Assembly (NCBI RefSeq): GCF_037974355.1
Contig: NZ_CP150235.1
Span: 2,728,001 to 2,792,000 of the forward strand
From: Paenibacillus sp. FSL R5-0517
GTDB taxonomy: Bacteria > Bacillota > Bacilli > Paenibacillales > Paenibacillaceae
Length of the DNA stretch: 64,000 nt
Direction: 5' to 3'
The notes under the pieces were generated by a model. It ran no database searches and had not been told where the DNA came from. It saw nothing but the letters and a program-made list of their open reading frames with translations. This document shows positions 41,731 to 50,811 of this stretch, piece after piece. The position numbers were made by a program, and so were the translations under genes. Positions within the stretch are counted from its first letter, which is position 1. Every line of letters begins with the position of its first letter.

Positions 41731-44097
41731 ATGACAAAACGGGTAATTCTGTTGGAAGAAGGTACGGCAGAGATGAAGGGGCTAATGGGCAGTATAGGGG
41801 CTGATCTTGCGGAGCTAAAGCATGCAGGTTGGTCTGTCCCGGCCGGATTTGTAGTCACAACGGAATGCTGTCGCGAGTTCTGTACCCGTCTTGGACATCT
41901 TTCCGGTGAAGGAGAGGAAGAGATTGTGAACGCGATCCGGCACCTGGAACAGCAAACCGGTAAATTCTTCGGACATTCGGAGAATCCGCTTCTGCTCGCG
42001 GTACTTACTGATCGTGATCAATCATCAGATGCTGCCATACATCCATTGTTAAGTGTGGGTCTAAACGATGTCACTGTGGAAGGACTCGCACGTCATACCG
42101 GTAATCGGTTGTATGCACTCCAATGTTACCTTCATTACTTAAAGGAATATGGACAGTTGATACATGGAATTCCGTCTAAATTTTTCACAGAAATATCGAG
42201 CAACGTCAAGGATGGGGATGAAGCGGAGCTTGAATTAATCATTACCGAATTTAAATATTTAATTGAAGCGAAGGGTCGCAGCCCTTTTCCACAGGATGTC
42301 CAACTTCAATTCAATGAAGCTGTACGTGCGGTATATCATTCACAGCGTGTTCAAGCATCCAGATCTCAGAATGAGATCATGCGTAAACCAACTTACTTTT
42401 CTTCGGAGCCAGGCGCTCCTGTTCTTATACAGACCATGATGCATGGGAAATGTGGAGACTCAAGCGGGACCGGAACAATATATACGCGTAACCCACTTAC
42501 AGGAGAGAAGGGAATTATTGGACAGTACGTTTCAACGGGAAACACCGATCAAACGGATCACGGTCTGGAGCGGCTAAGAGATGACCAATCTGAGCTTTAT
42601 ACACGTTTGTTGGAGATAGGCAGCCAGTTGGAGAGACGTGAGGGAGAAGTGCAGGAGATTACCTTTGTAGTTGATTCCGGCGCGTTGTATGTTGTGTACA
42701 CCCAGCCCGCTCGATTATCTTCTACAGCCTTACTGAGAAGTGCTGTGGATTTTGTCCATAAAGGACTCATTACCAGGGAGGAAGCACTGTTGCGTATTCA
42801 ACCTGGGCATATCACGGAAGTGCTGAAGCATTATACAGATTCGGGCAGAGAAGAGAGCATTGGAAATCTTCCCACACAGATCCAGCTAGGAACGAATGAC
42901 GAGCATGCAGCCTCTGAGAATAACTCAGCTTCACCTTCTTCATCCGATCTGCAACTGCTGCTCGAATGGGCTAATGAAGTGAAAGAGTTGACGATACTTT
43001 CCAATGCGGATCGACCGCAGGATGCCATAACAGCACGGAAGCTGGGGGCGGAGGGAATTGGGTTGTGCAGGACGGAGCACATGCTGTTGTCACCTGCGCG
43101 GCTACCTTTTGTACAGAAAATGATTCTGGCTGATAGTGAATCCGAGCGCAGGAGAGGGTTGGAGCGTCTGTTACCGATGCAACAGTCTGATTTTGAACAG
43201 CTGTTCGAAGCGATGGATGGATTCCCGGTAACTATACGTTTGCTCGATTCGCCGCTGCATGAATTGCTACCGGATCTGGGCGTGTTGGAGAAACGACGTG
43301 AATGGTTACAATCCGAGGAGCCGCAGAAGCAAGAAGACCCCCAGAGTGAACTGGAGGAACTGGAGCGCGTCATTCGCAGAGTCAGTGAATTGCACGAACA
43401 CAATCCGGCACTTGGGCAACAGTCTTGTCGTCTGAGTACCGTGTTCCCTGAAATTATGGATATGCAACTTGAAGCAATATTCCGTGCAGCAGTGAAAGGC
43501 ATCCGTCAAGGCTGGTGGGTACGCCCCGAGATTATGATCCCGCAGATCGGTCATGTGCATGAACTTCAGGTGATGAGAGATCTGGTGGATCATGTGGCTG
43601 ACCAAGTGCTAGGTGAGGAGAGACGGCATTGTCACTATAGAGTTGGGGCGATGATCGAAGCTCCGAGAACGGCGCTGACGGCGACTCACATCGCTCGACA
43701 GGCAGACTTTTTCACATTTGGCACGGATGAGCTCACAGAGATGACGTTTGGATATAGTCGCCATGAAGCCGAGAAGCGATTCCTTCAACGTGATACGGAT
43801 TCTCGTACAGTAACGAATAACCCATTTCATGTGCTCGATATTGAAGGAGTCGGGCAACTGATAGAGATGGCGGTAGTCCAAGGGCGAATTCGAAAACCTC
43901 ATCTGAAAACAGGGATCTGCGGAGAAAATATGGCGGATCTGGAATCGATTACGTTCTGCCACCGTATTGGAATGGATTACGTAAGCTGTCTGCCTGAACA
44001 GATCCCTTATGCACGAATTGCAGCTGCACAAGCAGCCATTGAGGGACAGAGAGAGGTTACGAACACACAGAATGCAGATATATCCACCATTGCGTAA
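41731..44097 (+). CDS. Pyruvate phosphate dikinase homologue lacking the phosphohistidine domain (probable pseudoenzyme)
   Basis: A 788-residue homologue of PPDK (normally about 875). Residues 1-365 align with the ATP-grasp half and 415-788 with the PEP-binding barrel ('ARKLGAEGIGLCRTEHM', 'RPEIMIPQIGHVHEL', 'YVSCLPEQIPYARIAAAQAAI'). The central swivelling domain with its 'GGMTSHAA' histidine is absent, replaced by a short Ser/Asn-rich linker. Conserved catalytic spots are altered: 'GGKGCNLAE' is 'GSIGADLAE', 'SVRSGA' is 'AVLTDR', 'GTNDLTQ' is 'GTDELTE' and 'GHRGCR' is 'GQQSCR'. Normal dikinase activity is not expected. Start chosen at 41731 for the GGGAG site. Confidence 0.88.
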   Translation: MTKRVILLEEGTAEMKGLMGSIGADLAELKHAGWSVPAGFVVTTECCREFCTRLGHLSGEGEEEIVNAIRHLEQQTGKFFGHSENPLLLAVLTDRDQSSDAAIHPLLSVGLNDVTVEGLARHTGNRLYALQCYLHYLKEYGQLIHGIPSKFFTEISSNVKDGDEAELELIITEFKYLIEAKGRSPFPQDVQLQFNEAVRAVYHSQRVQASRSQNEIMRKPTYFSSEPGAPVLIQTMMHGKCGDSSGTGTIYTRNPLTGEKGIIGQYVSTGNTDQTDHGLERLRDDQSELYTRLLEIGSQLERREGEVQEITFVVDSGALYVVYTQPARLSSTALLRSAVDFVHKGLITREEALLRIQPGHITEVLKHYTDSGREESIGNLPTQIQLGTNDEHAASENNSASPSSSDLQLLLEWANEVKELTILSNADRPQDAITARKLGAEGIGLCRTEHMLLSPARLPFVQKMILADSESERRRGLERLLPMQQSDFEQLFEAMDGFPVTIRLLDSPLHELLPDLGVLEKRREWLQSEEPQKQEDPQSELEELERVIRRVSELHEHNPALGQQSCRLSTVFPEIMDMQLEAIFRAAVKGIRQGWWVRPEIMIPQIGHVHELQVMRDLVDHVADQVLGEERRHCHYRVGAMIEAPRTALTATHIARQADFFTFGTDELTEMTFGYSRHEAEKRFLQRDTDSRTVTNNPFHVLDIEGVGQLIEMAVVQGRIRKPHLKTGICGENMADLESITFCHRIGMDYVSCLPEQIPYARIAAAQAAIEGQREVTNTQNADISTIA

Positions 44098-44213
44098 ACA
44101 CGCAGCCTGTCTTGCACGGAACTTCCATGGAATAGCAAACAGAAAACTGTTATACTGAAATATGCGTTTTGTAAAGAGAACGTAAAATTTCAGGGTAAGG
44201 GTTGAAAGCGACC

Positions 44214-46151
44214 ATGTATAATTCCAATAATGAACGAACTTCATCACGGACTTTATTCGCCGTGTTATTCATTCTTATGTTGTTGAAGCTGTCACTGTTG
44301 AGGTATTTCTTTTTCCAGGGTCTGTCTGGCATTGGTCTGGTGACTGACGCATTAGGTGCATTAACGTTGGTATGCATACTGGATCTGATTGTGCCCAAAG
44401 GCTGGAAGCGGACCGTTTATGGGGGATTCAATATTTTGTTTTCTCTGCTTCTGTTCGCGGCAACGCTGTATAACGTTCATTTCAGTTCGGTACCCACATA
44501 TACCGTGCTAAGTGAGTTAGGTCAGGTTGCGCAAGTACGGGGCAGTATCGGACCTCTGGTACGACCGGAGCACTTTCTGTTTTTTGCAGACATCGTATTG
44601 GCACTGCCAATATGGTTGATTGTGCGCAGACGTGCAGGTGGGCGTAACCGCAGCAGTTACCGCGATAGCGGTCTGACGTTCGGCAGAGTTCGCAGACGTT
44701 ACTGGGGAAAACTCGGTGTTGCGCTTACCGCTGCATTCTGCATCGTGTTGTCTGGCAGTTTTATTGTCAAAGGTGAAACGATTGATAACGAACTGGTTCG
44801 CGCCGAGAATCTCGGTTTTCTGAACTACCAGGTCTCATCTGCTATTATGACAAGCAAAGAGAATGAGGCCATTGCGAATGGCAACATTAACGAAACGATT
44901 GCCAAGATCAATGACCTGGTTAGCAAGTATCCGTATCAGGATAAACCGAGTGACGGCTCAGCCGTGAAGGCCAAATATTTTGGTCAGGCCAAAGGCAGTA
45001 ATCTGATTGTACTGCAACTGGAGTCCTTTCAGAATTTTCCGATTAATGCCTCATTGGACGGTCAGGAATTAACGCCGGTATTGAATGATCTGGCAAAAGA
45101 AAGCTATTATTTCTCTCATTTTTTCCAACAGATTGGACAGGGAAACACATCAGACGCTGAGTTTATGTCGAACACGTCCATCTATCCAACCGGCGTTGTC
45201 CCCATGTCGGCAGGGTATAGTGACCGCGAATTGCCAAGTCTTCCAAAATTACTTGGCAAAGAGGGATATGAGTCCGAGACGTACCACGTCAATGACGTTA
45301 CCTTCTGGAACCGGAACAAGATGTATCCGGCCCTCGGATTCACTCGTTACTTCGACAAGCCGAGCTTTGAGAATGACAAGTTTAATGATTTTGGACCATC
45401 AGATGAAGAGTTGTACCGTGTAGGTGTGGAAAAAATGACTGCGCATCAGGCTGCAAATCAGCCGTTCTATGCTCAGTTCATCACGGCATCAAGCCACTCG
45501 CCGTTTACGGTTCCTGCCGATCGTGCACGAATTACGATTCCCGCGACGATCACAAACAAACTGCTTCACGATTATCTGCAGTCGATCAACTATACGGACT
45601 ATGCCATTGGTCAACTCATTAATGAGTTGAAGGCCAACGGATTATGGGATAACACAACCCTAGTGCTCTACGGAGACCACTTCGGTCTGCCTGCTGACGA
45701 AGAGATTACACAACAGATTCAGGCTAATCTCGGTGTCCCTTATGACGGTAAAGTAAGTCGATTCAACATTCCGTTAATGATTCACACACCGAAACAGAGC
45801 AAAGGGCAAGTCATTGAGCAGCCAGGCGGTCAGCTGGATATGTTGCCAACAATCATGAATCTGATGGGCGTTTCGCTCCAGGACGAGAAGTTCACTGCCT
45901 TCGGACATGATCTGCTCAACATGGATCATAATGCCTTCGGTATCCGGTATTACTTGCCGACGGGGTCATTTGTCAACAATGACATCATGTTTATTCCGGG
46001 TGCAGGGTTTGATGATGGAACAGCCTACTCACTCAAAACGTATGAGCCGGTAACGGATTTGGAACCCTATCGTGCCGACTATGAACATGTGCTCAGCCTG
46101 ATGAAACTGTCTGACGAGTATGTGAAGTTGTTACCGAAACGTGCGCCATAA
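44214..46151 (+). CDS. LTA synthase family protein (lipoteichoic-acid synthase-like sulfatase fold)
   Basis: A 645-residue membrane protein with about five N-terminal transmembrane helices (to about residue 200) and an extracellular sulfatase-fold domain. The catalytic Thr motif 'QGNTSDAEFMSNTSIYP' lies near residue 310; further metal-site motifs are 'ITASSHSPF' and 'LVLYGDHFG'. Such enzymes transfer glycerol phosphate from phosphatidylglycerol to build lipoteichoic acid or its primer. A start at ATG 44214 is preferred over the TTG at 44202. Single gene followed by a strong terminator. Whether it is LtaS or an LtaP/YqgS-like paralogue cannot be decided here. Confidence 0.92.
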   Translation: MYNSNNERTSSRTLFAVLFILMLLKLSLLRYFFFQGLSGIGLVTDALGALTLVCILDLIVPKGWKRTVYGGFNILFSLLLFAATLYNVHFSSVPTYTVLSELGQVAQVRGSIGPLVRPEHFLFFADIVLALPIWLIVRRRAGGRNRSSYRDSGLTFGRVRRRYWGKLGVALTAAFCIVLSGSFIVKGETIDNELVRAENLGFLNYQVSSAIMTSKENEAIANGNINETIAKINDLVSKYPYQDKPSDGSAVKAKYFGQAKGSNLIVLQLESFQNFPINASLDGQELTPVLNDLAKESYYFSHFFQQIGQGNTSDAEFMSNTSIYPTGVVPMSAGYSDRELPSLPKLLGKEGYESETYHVNDVTFWNRNKMYPALGFTRYFDKPSFENDKFNDFGPSDEELYRVGVEKMTAHQAANQPFYAQFITASSHSPFTVPADRARITIPATITNKLLHDYLQSINYTDYAIGQLINELKANGLWDNTTLVLYGDHFGLPADEEITQQIQANLGVPYDGKVSRFNIPLMIHTPKQSKGQVIEQPGGQLDMLPTIMNLMGVSLQDEKFTAFGHDLLNMDHNAFGIRYYLPTGSFVNNDIMFIPGAGFDDGTAYSLKTYEPVTDLEPYRADYEHVLSLMKLSDEYVKLLPKRAP

Positions 46152-46193
46152 CTGAGTTTTTCTGAAAGAGATTAGATCTCAACGCTACATCCA

Positions 46194-46226
46194 AACGTCA
46201 CCAGTTCAAAACTGGTGGCGTTTTTT
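46194..46226 (+). terminator. Terminator after the LTA synthase-like gene
   Basis: A 12-bp stem ACGTCACCAGTT/AACTGGTGGCGT (one G:U), loop CAA, followed by six T. Confidence 0.93.
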
Positions 46227-46272
46227 GCATGTTTCTTGCACAAGTGTGGTAATAAAAGAGGATAACTAAAGT

Positions 46273-46300
46273 TTGAAACTGTAATAATTAATGTTACAAT
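46273..46300 (+). promoter_or_regulatory. Sigma-A-type promoter before the flavin monooxygenase gene
   Basis: TTGAAA (46273-46278) and TACAAT (46295-46300) with a 16-base spacer, about 97 bases before the ATG. Confidence 0.6.
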
Positions 46301-46396
46301 GGAACAAGCAAGAATGAAGTGAGCAATAGCGTGTAATATTCGCAGAACTCATATTCACAGAAATCATGAAGCAATAGACGAGAGGATTGAATATAT

Positions 46397-47404
46397 ATGA
46401 AACTGAGTGTACTCGAACATGGACATATCAATGAAGGCCGTAGTGTGCAGGATACGCTGCAGGAAACGGTGAAACTCGCGCAACATGCGGATCAATTGGG
46501 ATACTCCCGCTTCTGGATGTCGGAGCATCACGGTAGTGGTGCACTGTCTTTTTCCAGTCCTGAAGTGATGATTGCACATGTGGCTGCACATACGGATCAC
46601 ATTCGGGTAGGTTCCGGTGGAGTCATGTTACCTCATTATAGTGCCTATAAGGTTGCGGAGAATTTCCGTCTGCTGGAAGCGTTGCATCCGGGGCGGATTG
46701 ACCTTGGAATTGGCAGAGCACCAGGCGGAATGCCGATTGCCAGCAGAGCGCTGAACGAAGGCAAATCATCGAATGTACAATTCTTCCCACAGCAGATTGC
46801 GGATCTAGGCGGATACTTCCACGAGCAATTGCCTGAGGATCATCGGTTTGCGTCTCTGGTAGCCGGACCATCGGTTCCAACGGTACCCGAAGTGTGGTTG
46901 CTAGGTTCCAGCTCCGAAGGTGCGAGGATTGCAGCTGCGCAAGGGACGTCGTATGCGTTTGCCCAATTCTTCGGTACACCAGGCGGCGAAGAAGCAATGA
47001 AACATTACCGTAGACATTTCAAGCCGTCCATCCTGAATGACAAACCCCATTCCATGATCGCTGTCTCGGCGTTCTGTGCAGAGACAGAGGAAGAAGCGGC
47101 TGAACTGGCGCGCAGCAATGAACTATTCTTCCTGCGACTCGGACGGGGACTTGAACAGAGTTCCTTCCCATCCCTGGAGACGGTGAACAACTATCCATTC
47201 ACAGCGATGGAGATGGAACAGATCCGTCAACGTCGTTCTTTTTCCATCGTGGGTACACCGGATCAGGTGAGAGACAAAATTACCGCTATGGCTGAACGTC
47301 ATGAAGCGGATGAAGTCATTATCGCGTCAGCGATCCATTCGTTCGAAGCACGTCTACGCTCATTCGGCTTGATTGCAGAAGCCTTTGGACTCAAGCAGGA
47401 CTAA
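46397..47404 (+). CDS. LLM-class flavin-dependent oxidoreductase (luciferase-like)
   Basis: A 335-residue TIM-barrel monooxygenase of the bacterial luciferase superfamily. It opens 'LSVLEHGHINEGRS' and shows 'YSRFWMSEHHG' (His pair near residue 47), 'VGSGGVMLPHYSAYKVAENF' (about 74-93), 'RIDLGIGRAPGG' and 'VWLLGSSSEGARIAAAQG', all typical of the YceB/YwcH-like subgroup. Flavin substrate and target are unknown. It is a single gene with a recognisable promoter; a hairpin ACCGGAA/TTCCGGT without a good T run lies at about 47438-47468 downstream. Confidence 0.92.
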   Translation: MKLSVLEHGHINEGRSVQDTLQETVKLAQHADQLGYSRFWMSEHHGSGALSFSSPEVMIAHVAAHTDHIRVGSGGVMLPHYSAYKVAENFRLLEALHPGRIDLGIGRAPGGMPIASRALNEGKSSNVQFFPQQIADLGGYFHEQLPEDHRFASLVAGPSVPTVPEVWLLGSSSEGARIAAAQGTSYAFAQFFGTPGGEEAMKHYRRHFKPSILNDKPHSMIAVSAFCAETEEEAAELARSNELFFLRLGRGLEQSSFPSLETVNNYPFTAMEMEQIRQRRSFSIVGTPDQVRDKITAMAERHEADEVIIASAIHSFEARLRSFGLIAEAFGLKQD

Positions 47405-47505
47405 TAATCAGCAAGCGGGAATAACTACTCTGAACAGACCGGAATTTTGCTCTTGCAAGGTTCCGGTTATACTCTTGCTTGATCAGGGAGAGGAGAGAGA
47501 TTCAT

Positions 47506-48258
47506 ATGCGCAGATGTGTCATTAGTGATATTCATGGCTGTTACGATGAAATGAATGCATTGCTTAAGCTTGCAGATTATAATCCTTTGCAAGATGAGTT
47601 GATTTTGCTGGGTGATTATGTGGATCGCGGTCCAAACAGCAGGCAGGTCATCGAACAGATTATGCAGCTTCAGCAACGGCACAATATTATAGTGATTAAA
47701 GGCAATCACGATGCCATGATGGTCAAGGCGCTGACTCAGGATGTTGAGCAATATGATCAGCATTGGATTCGTAATGGTGGATTAAACACGATGGCAAGTT
47801 ATCTGGATCTGGAGCTTACATATGATGAGCAACAGATCGATTGGGAAGCTTATGCTGAAGCCAAACAGTGGATACGTACACATTATGAACATCATCTTCA
47901 GTTTCTGGATCAGCTTCCGCTGGTGTACGAGATACCGGGTTATATTTTTGTGCATGCCGGGATCAACCCGGATATCGAAGATTGGAGAAACCAGTCCGAG
48001 CGGGACTTCATTTGGATTCGGGAACCATTCTATTCCAGACCAACGGCGATTAGAGAGACGGTCGTATTTGGACACACACCCGTGAAGCATTTGCATGATG
48101 AGTCAGGCATTTGGTTTGACCCGAGCGGAGACAAAATTGGCATTGATGGTGGTTGTGCCTATGGAGCACAATTGAACATGCTGGAGATTAACGAGGATGG
48201 CAGTCTACAGACCTTTTTTGTACGGCAAGGGCAGAGCGTGGAAGAGTCCGAGATTTAA
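47506..48258 (+). CDS. Metallophosphoesterase (Ser/Thr protein phosphatase / Ap4A hydrolase type)
   Basis: A 250-residue PPP-family phosphoesterase. The metal-binding motifs are 'VISDIHGCYDEM' (D-x-H), 'LLGDYVDRGPNSRQV' (G-D-x-x-D-R-G), 'VIKGNHDAMM' (G-N-H-D), 'FVHAGINPD' and 'VFGHTPVKH'. It could dephosphorylate proteins or split dinucleoside tetraphosphates; sequence alone does not decide. The ATG at 47506 with GGAGAGGAGAGAG upstream is preferred to the longer reading from 47479, which would place the ribosome site inside the gene. Confidence 0.92.
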   Translation: MRRCVISDIHGCYDEMNALLKLADYNPLQDELILLGDYVDRGPNSRQVIEQIMQLQQRHNIIVIKGNHDAMMVKALTQDVEQYDQHWIRNGGLNTMASYLDLELTYDEQQIDWEAYAEAKQWIRTHYEHHLQFLDQLPLVYEIPGYIFVHAGINPDIEDWRNQSERDFIWIREPFYSRPTAIRETVVFGHTPVKHLHDESGIWFDPSGDKIGIDGGCAYGAQLNMLEINEDGSLQTFFVRQGQSVEESEI

Positions 48259-48359
48259 TATTTTCGTTGCGTATCAGGAATTCATATGCTAATTTATAAG
48301 GTTGTACGATGGAATAAATAGGATACATATCATATCGACTTGAGGGGAATGAACCAAGT

Positions 48360-48683
48360 TTGGCTATCTATAATCTGGATCAACTGCAACATCACATTTT
48401 ACTCTGTAATGGTGGAACATGCATGCGTAACGATGGGGAAGAAGTAACTCAGGCGGTACGGGACGAGATTGTTAAACAGCAGGCGGGAGGATTCATCCAT
48501 ACGACTCGTACCAAATGTAATGGTCAGTGTGACAACGCATGCGTGTCGATTGTGTATCCACAGGGTGACTGGTATGGCCAGATGACACCGGATTCAGGCA
48601 GAGCACTCGTACAGGCCTTGTGCGAAGGCGAGAAACTGGAGAAACACTTGATTGCGAATGTGGCCAAGACCTCTGTGAAATAG
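48360..48683 (+). CDS. (2Fe-2S) ferredoxin domain protein, thioredoxin-like
   Basis: A 107-residue protein of the thioredoxin-like [2Fe-2S] ferredoxin family. Cysteines fall in 'LLCNGGTCMRN' (about residues 17-22) and 'TKCNGQCDNACVS' (about 54-62), the expected C-x4-C and C-x3-C pairs plus one extra Cys. It starts with TTG, with GAGGGGAATG 10 bases upstream. It is probably a small cytosolic electron carrier; partner unknown. The next 399 bases hold an inverted-end repeat element. Confidence 0.87.
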   Translation: MAIYNLDQLQHHILLCNGGTCMRNDGEEVTQAVRDEIVKQQAGGFIHTTRTKCNGQCDNACVSIVYPQGDWYGQMTPDSGRALVQALCEGEKLEKHLIANVAKTSVK

Positions 48684-48824
48684 AATTACAGAGAGGATAT
48701 TATTTTTTTCTAAGATGACTTACCTGAGAATGATTTGCAATTAATTCGCTGTAACGGGATTGGAATTAAGCCTTATAAGCGCTATAATCAGTAGGGTATG
48801 ATTAAAATATGACATGTATTATTC

Positions 48825-49055
48825 TATATAAGTTCAACTAAACGTTTTACACGAGAACGGAGAGGACAGAAAAAAGCTGGAGAAGCGGAGCGCTCGCCTA
48901 AAAGCTTTCTGAAAGAAAGCTGCATCGGAAGCGTATGCTTATCACCGGATTTAACCTTTAAAAAGGGAATCAAAAAATCTGGGGATAACAGCGACCGGAA
49001 GGTTATTCTGTCATCGGAGTGGCAAGTGTAAACATTCTTTGGTTAAACTTATATA
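48825..49055 (+). mobile_element. MITE-like element, copy 2 (231 bp, long subtype)
   Basis: The left end TATATAAGTTCAACTAAACG is the inverted counterpart of the right end TTTGGTTAAACTTATATA. It is about 37 bp longer than copies 1 and 3 because of an extra internal module (about 48900-48937) that holds a perfect 8-bp hairpin AGCTTTCT-GAA-AGAAAGCT. The shared blocks and orientation are as in copy 1. It lies 27 bases before ppaC, close enough to contain or replace its promoter. The rest of the 48684-49082 gap shows nothing else I can identify. Confidence 0.87.
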
Positions 49056-49082
49056 AATGAGAATTGACGGAGGGCTATAAAT

Positions 49083-50015
49083 ATGGAAAAAGCGTTAATC
49101 TTCGGTCACAAAAATCCCGACACGGATACGATCTGTTCGGCAATCGCCTATGCGGATCTCAAAACAAAATTGGGTCAGGACGTTGAAGCTGTTCGTCTCG
49201 GCGAAGTCAATGGTGAAACCCAGTTTGCACTGGATCATTTCAAAATTGAGGCACCGCGCCTGATTAAAACAGCTTCAAATGAAGTAAACAAGGTTATTCT
49301 GGTTGACCACAACGAGCGTCAGCAAAGCGTAAGCGATATTGAGGAAGTGACTGTCGTGGAAGTTATCGACCACCACCGTATTGCTAACTTTGAGACAAGC
49401 GGACCTCTGTATTTCCGTGCAGAGCCTGTAGGTTGTACTGCAACCATTTTGAATAAAATGTACAAAGAAAACGGCATCGAAGTGAGTGCGCCGATTGCTG
49501 GTCTGATGCTGTCTGCAATCATTTCTGATTCCTTGTTGTTCAAATCCCCGACTTGCACAGAGCAGGATGTAGCCGCTGCGCGTGAACTGGCTGCCATTGC
49601 TGGCGTAGATGCAGACAGCTATGGTCTGGACATGCTGAAAGCCGGCGCGGATCTGAGCCAAAAAACAATTGCTGAGCTGATTTCCCTGGATGCCAAAGAA
49701 TTCGTAATGGGTCAAGCCAAAGTGGAAATTGCACAGGTTAACGCTGTAGATGTGAACGATGTTCTCGTGAAGCAACCTGAGCTAGAAGCAGCCATTGAAG
49801 CGATCATTTCCAGCAAAGGTCTCGACCTGTTCGTATTTGTCGTAACAGACATTCTGAACAACGATTCTGTGGCTCTGGCATATGGCGCATCCACCAAAGC
49901 TGTGGAGAAAGCCTACAATGTGACACTGTCTGATAGCAAAGCGCTCTTGAAAGGCGTAGTATCACGCAAATCACAGATTGTACCGGTTCTGACGGAAGCA
50001 TTCAACACGTTATAA
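49083..50015 (+). CDS. ppaC: Manganese-dependent inorganic pyrophosphatase
   Basis: A 310-residue family II (DHH) pyrophosphatase, which hydrolyses pyrophosphate to drive biosynthesis. The metal ligands are visible in '[17 protein letters not shown]' (N-terminal), '[10 protein letters not shown]' and '[13 protein letters not shown]', and the C-terminal DHHA2 domain contains '[10 protein letters not shown]', the substrate-binding S-R-K motif. ACGGAGGG lies before the ATG. The promoter must lie in or right at the end of the repeat element that finishes 27 bases upstream. Confidence 0.96.
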   Translation: MEKALIFGHKNPDTDTICSAIAYADLKTKLGQDVEAVRLGEVNGETQFALDHFKIEAPRLIKTASNEVNKVILVDHNERQQSVSDIEEVTVVEVIDHHRIANFETSGPLYFRAEPVGCTATILNKMYKENGIEVSAPIAGLMLSAIISDSLLFKSPTCTEQDVAAARELAAIAGVDADSYGLDMLKAGADLSQKTIAELISLDAKEFVMGQAKVEIAQVNAVDVNDVLVKQPELEAAIEAIISSKGLDLFVFVVTDILNNDSVALAYGASTKAVEKAYNVTLSDSKALLKGVVSRKSQIVPVLTEAFNTL

Positions 50016-50076
50016 ATCGGACAGATTGGCGTATTCATACGCTGATAGGTATTACAAATAATAGCAACGACATCCT

Positions 50077-50114
50077 AGCCTGCTCTGATCGGTACATGAT
50101 CAGGACAGGCTTTT
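50077..50114 (+). terminator. Terminator-like hairpin between ppaC and the IF-3-like gene
   Basis: A nearly perfect 14-bp stem (AGCCTGCTCTGATC with GATCAGGACAGGCT) followed by TTTTG. It ends only about 7 bases before the next gene's GGAGGAGG site, so it may be either the ppaC terminator or an attenuator of the next gene. Confidence 0.7.
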
Positions 50115-50134
50115 GATGTGGAGGAGGAAGAATC

Positions 50135-50626
50135 ATGATCAAAAATGAAAAAATCAAAGCAGCCGAAGTACAGCTTACCGGATTGAATGGTGAAGATCTG
50201 GGCGTGATGCCCACAAAGGAAGCCCTTCTACTTGCGAAGCAGCATAAAGTAGATCTGGTGTGCTTGTCCTTGATGACCAGTCCGCCGCCATGCAAGCTGA
50301 TCGGTGCAGGAGCAGCCAAAGCGGAAGCGCAGCAGGCGAAGAAAAAAGCGAGTAAATCCCCTGATAAACGGAAAGTAAAAGAAATTCGTTTGAACCTTGC
50401 AATGGAGGATCATGACCGGGATACCAAGCAATCTCAGGCGGAACGCATCCTGAAGAAAGGTGATTCGGTAAAACTCGTCATCCAGGTGCATGGAGCCAAA
50501 GAGGGAGCTGCTGGCAAGGAATGGGCAGAGCAACTGAGCAAATCGCTGGCTGAATTCGGTAGTAAAACGACGGGTGTCCAGGTAAGTGGTAAACAGGTTG
50601 TCGTGCAACTGGACCCCCATGCGTAG
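50135..50626 (+). CDS. Stand-alone IF-3-like protein (InfC paralogue)
   Basis: A 163-residue homologue of translation initiation factor IF-3. The N-domain reads 'MIKNEKIKAAEVQLTGLNGE' and 'DLVCLSLMTSPPPCKLI', the linker is Lys-rich, and the C-domain has 'VKEIRLNLAMEDHDRDTKQ' and 'ERILKKGDSVKLVIQVHG'. It is clearly diverged: the 'MDYGKFRYEQ' segment of true IF-3 reads 'IGAGAAKAEAQ', and the C-terminal third is poorly conserved. It is not followed by rpmI-rplT, so the housekeeping infC should be elsewhere. GGAGGAGGAAG precedes the ATG. Ribosome binding is inferred only from homology. Confidence 0.87.
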   Translation: MIKNEKIKAAEVQLTGLNGEDLGVMPTKEALLLAKQHKVDLVCLSLMTSPPPCKLIGAGAAKAEAQQAKKKASKSPDKRKVKEIRLNLAMEDHDRDTKQSQAERILKKGDSVKLVIQVHGAKEGAAGKEWAEQLSKSLAEFGSKTTGVQVSGKQVVVQLDPHA

Positions 50627-50811
50627 ATTGCCAGACGATTATTGAGATAACACATAGCAAGGCCAATGTGAATGCAGTAATGATTATTCGAATGTGAGAA
50701 AAGCCCAATGAATGGCAGGGTAACTGCTGTACCATTGGGCTTGTTAATCGTCACTTGGATTGATATATCAGGGATGCAACTCAAGGCGAAATCCGTTTCT
50801 GTATCATTAAT

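Noticed and set aside
42831-43502. A 223-codon minus-strand frame inside the dikinase homologue
   Set aside because: It is Ser/Arg/Cys-rich antisense sequence of a gene with clear homology; no ribosome site.
41731-44097. Functional pyruvate phosphate dikinase or PEP synthase
   Set aside because: The phosphohistidine domain is absent and several catalytic motifs are changed, so the normal reaction is not expected.
50135-50626. The housekeeping infC gene
   Set aside because: It is diverged in conserved IF-3 segments and lacks the rpmI-rplT neighbours, so it is described as a paralogue instead.
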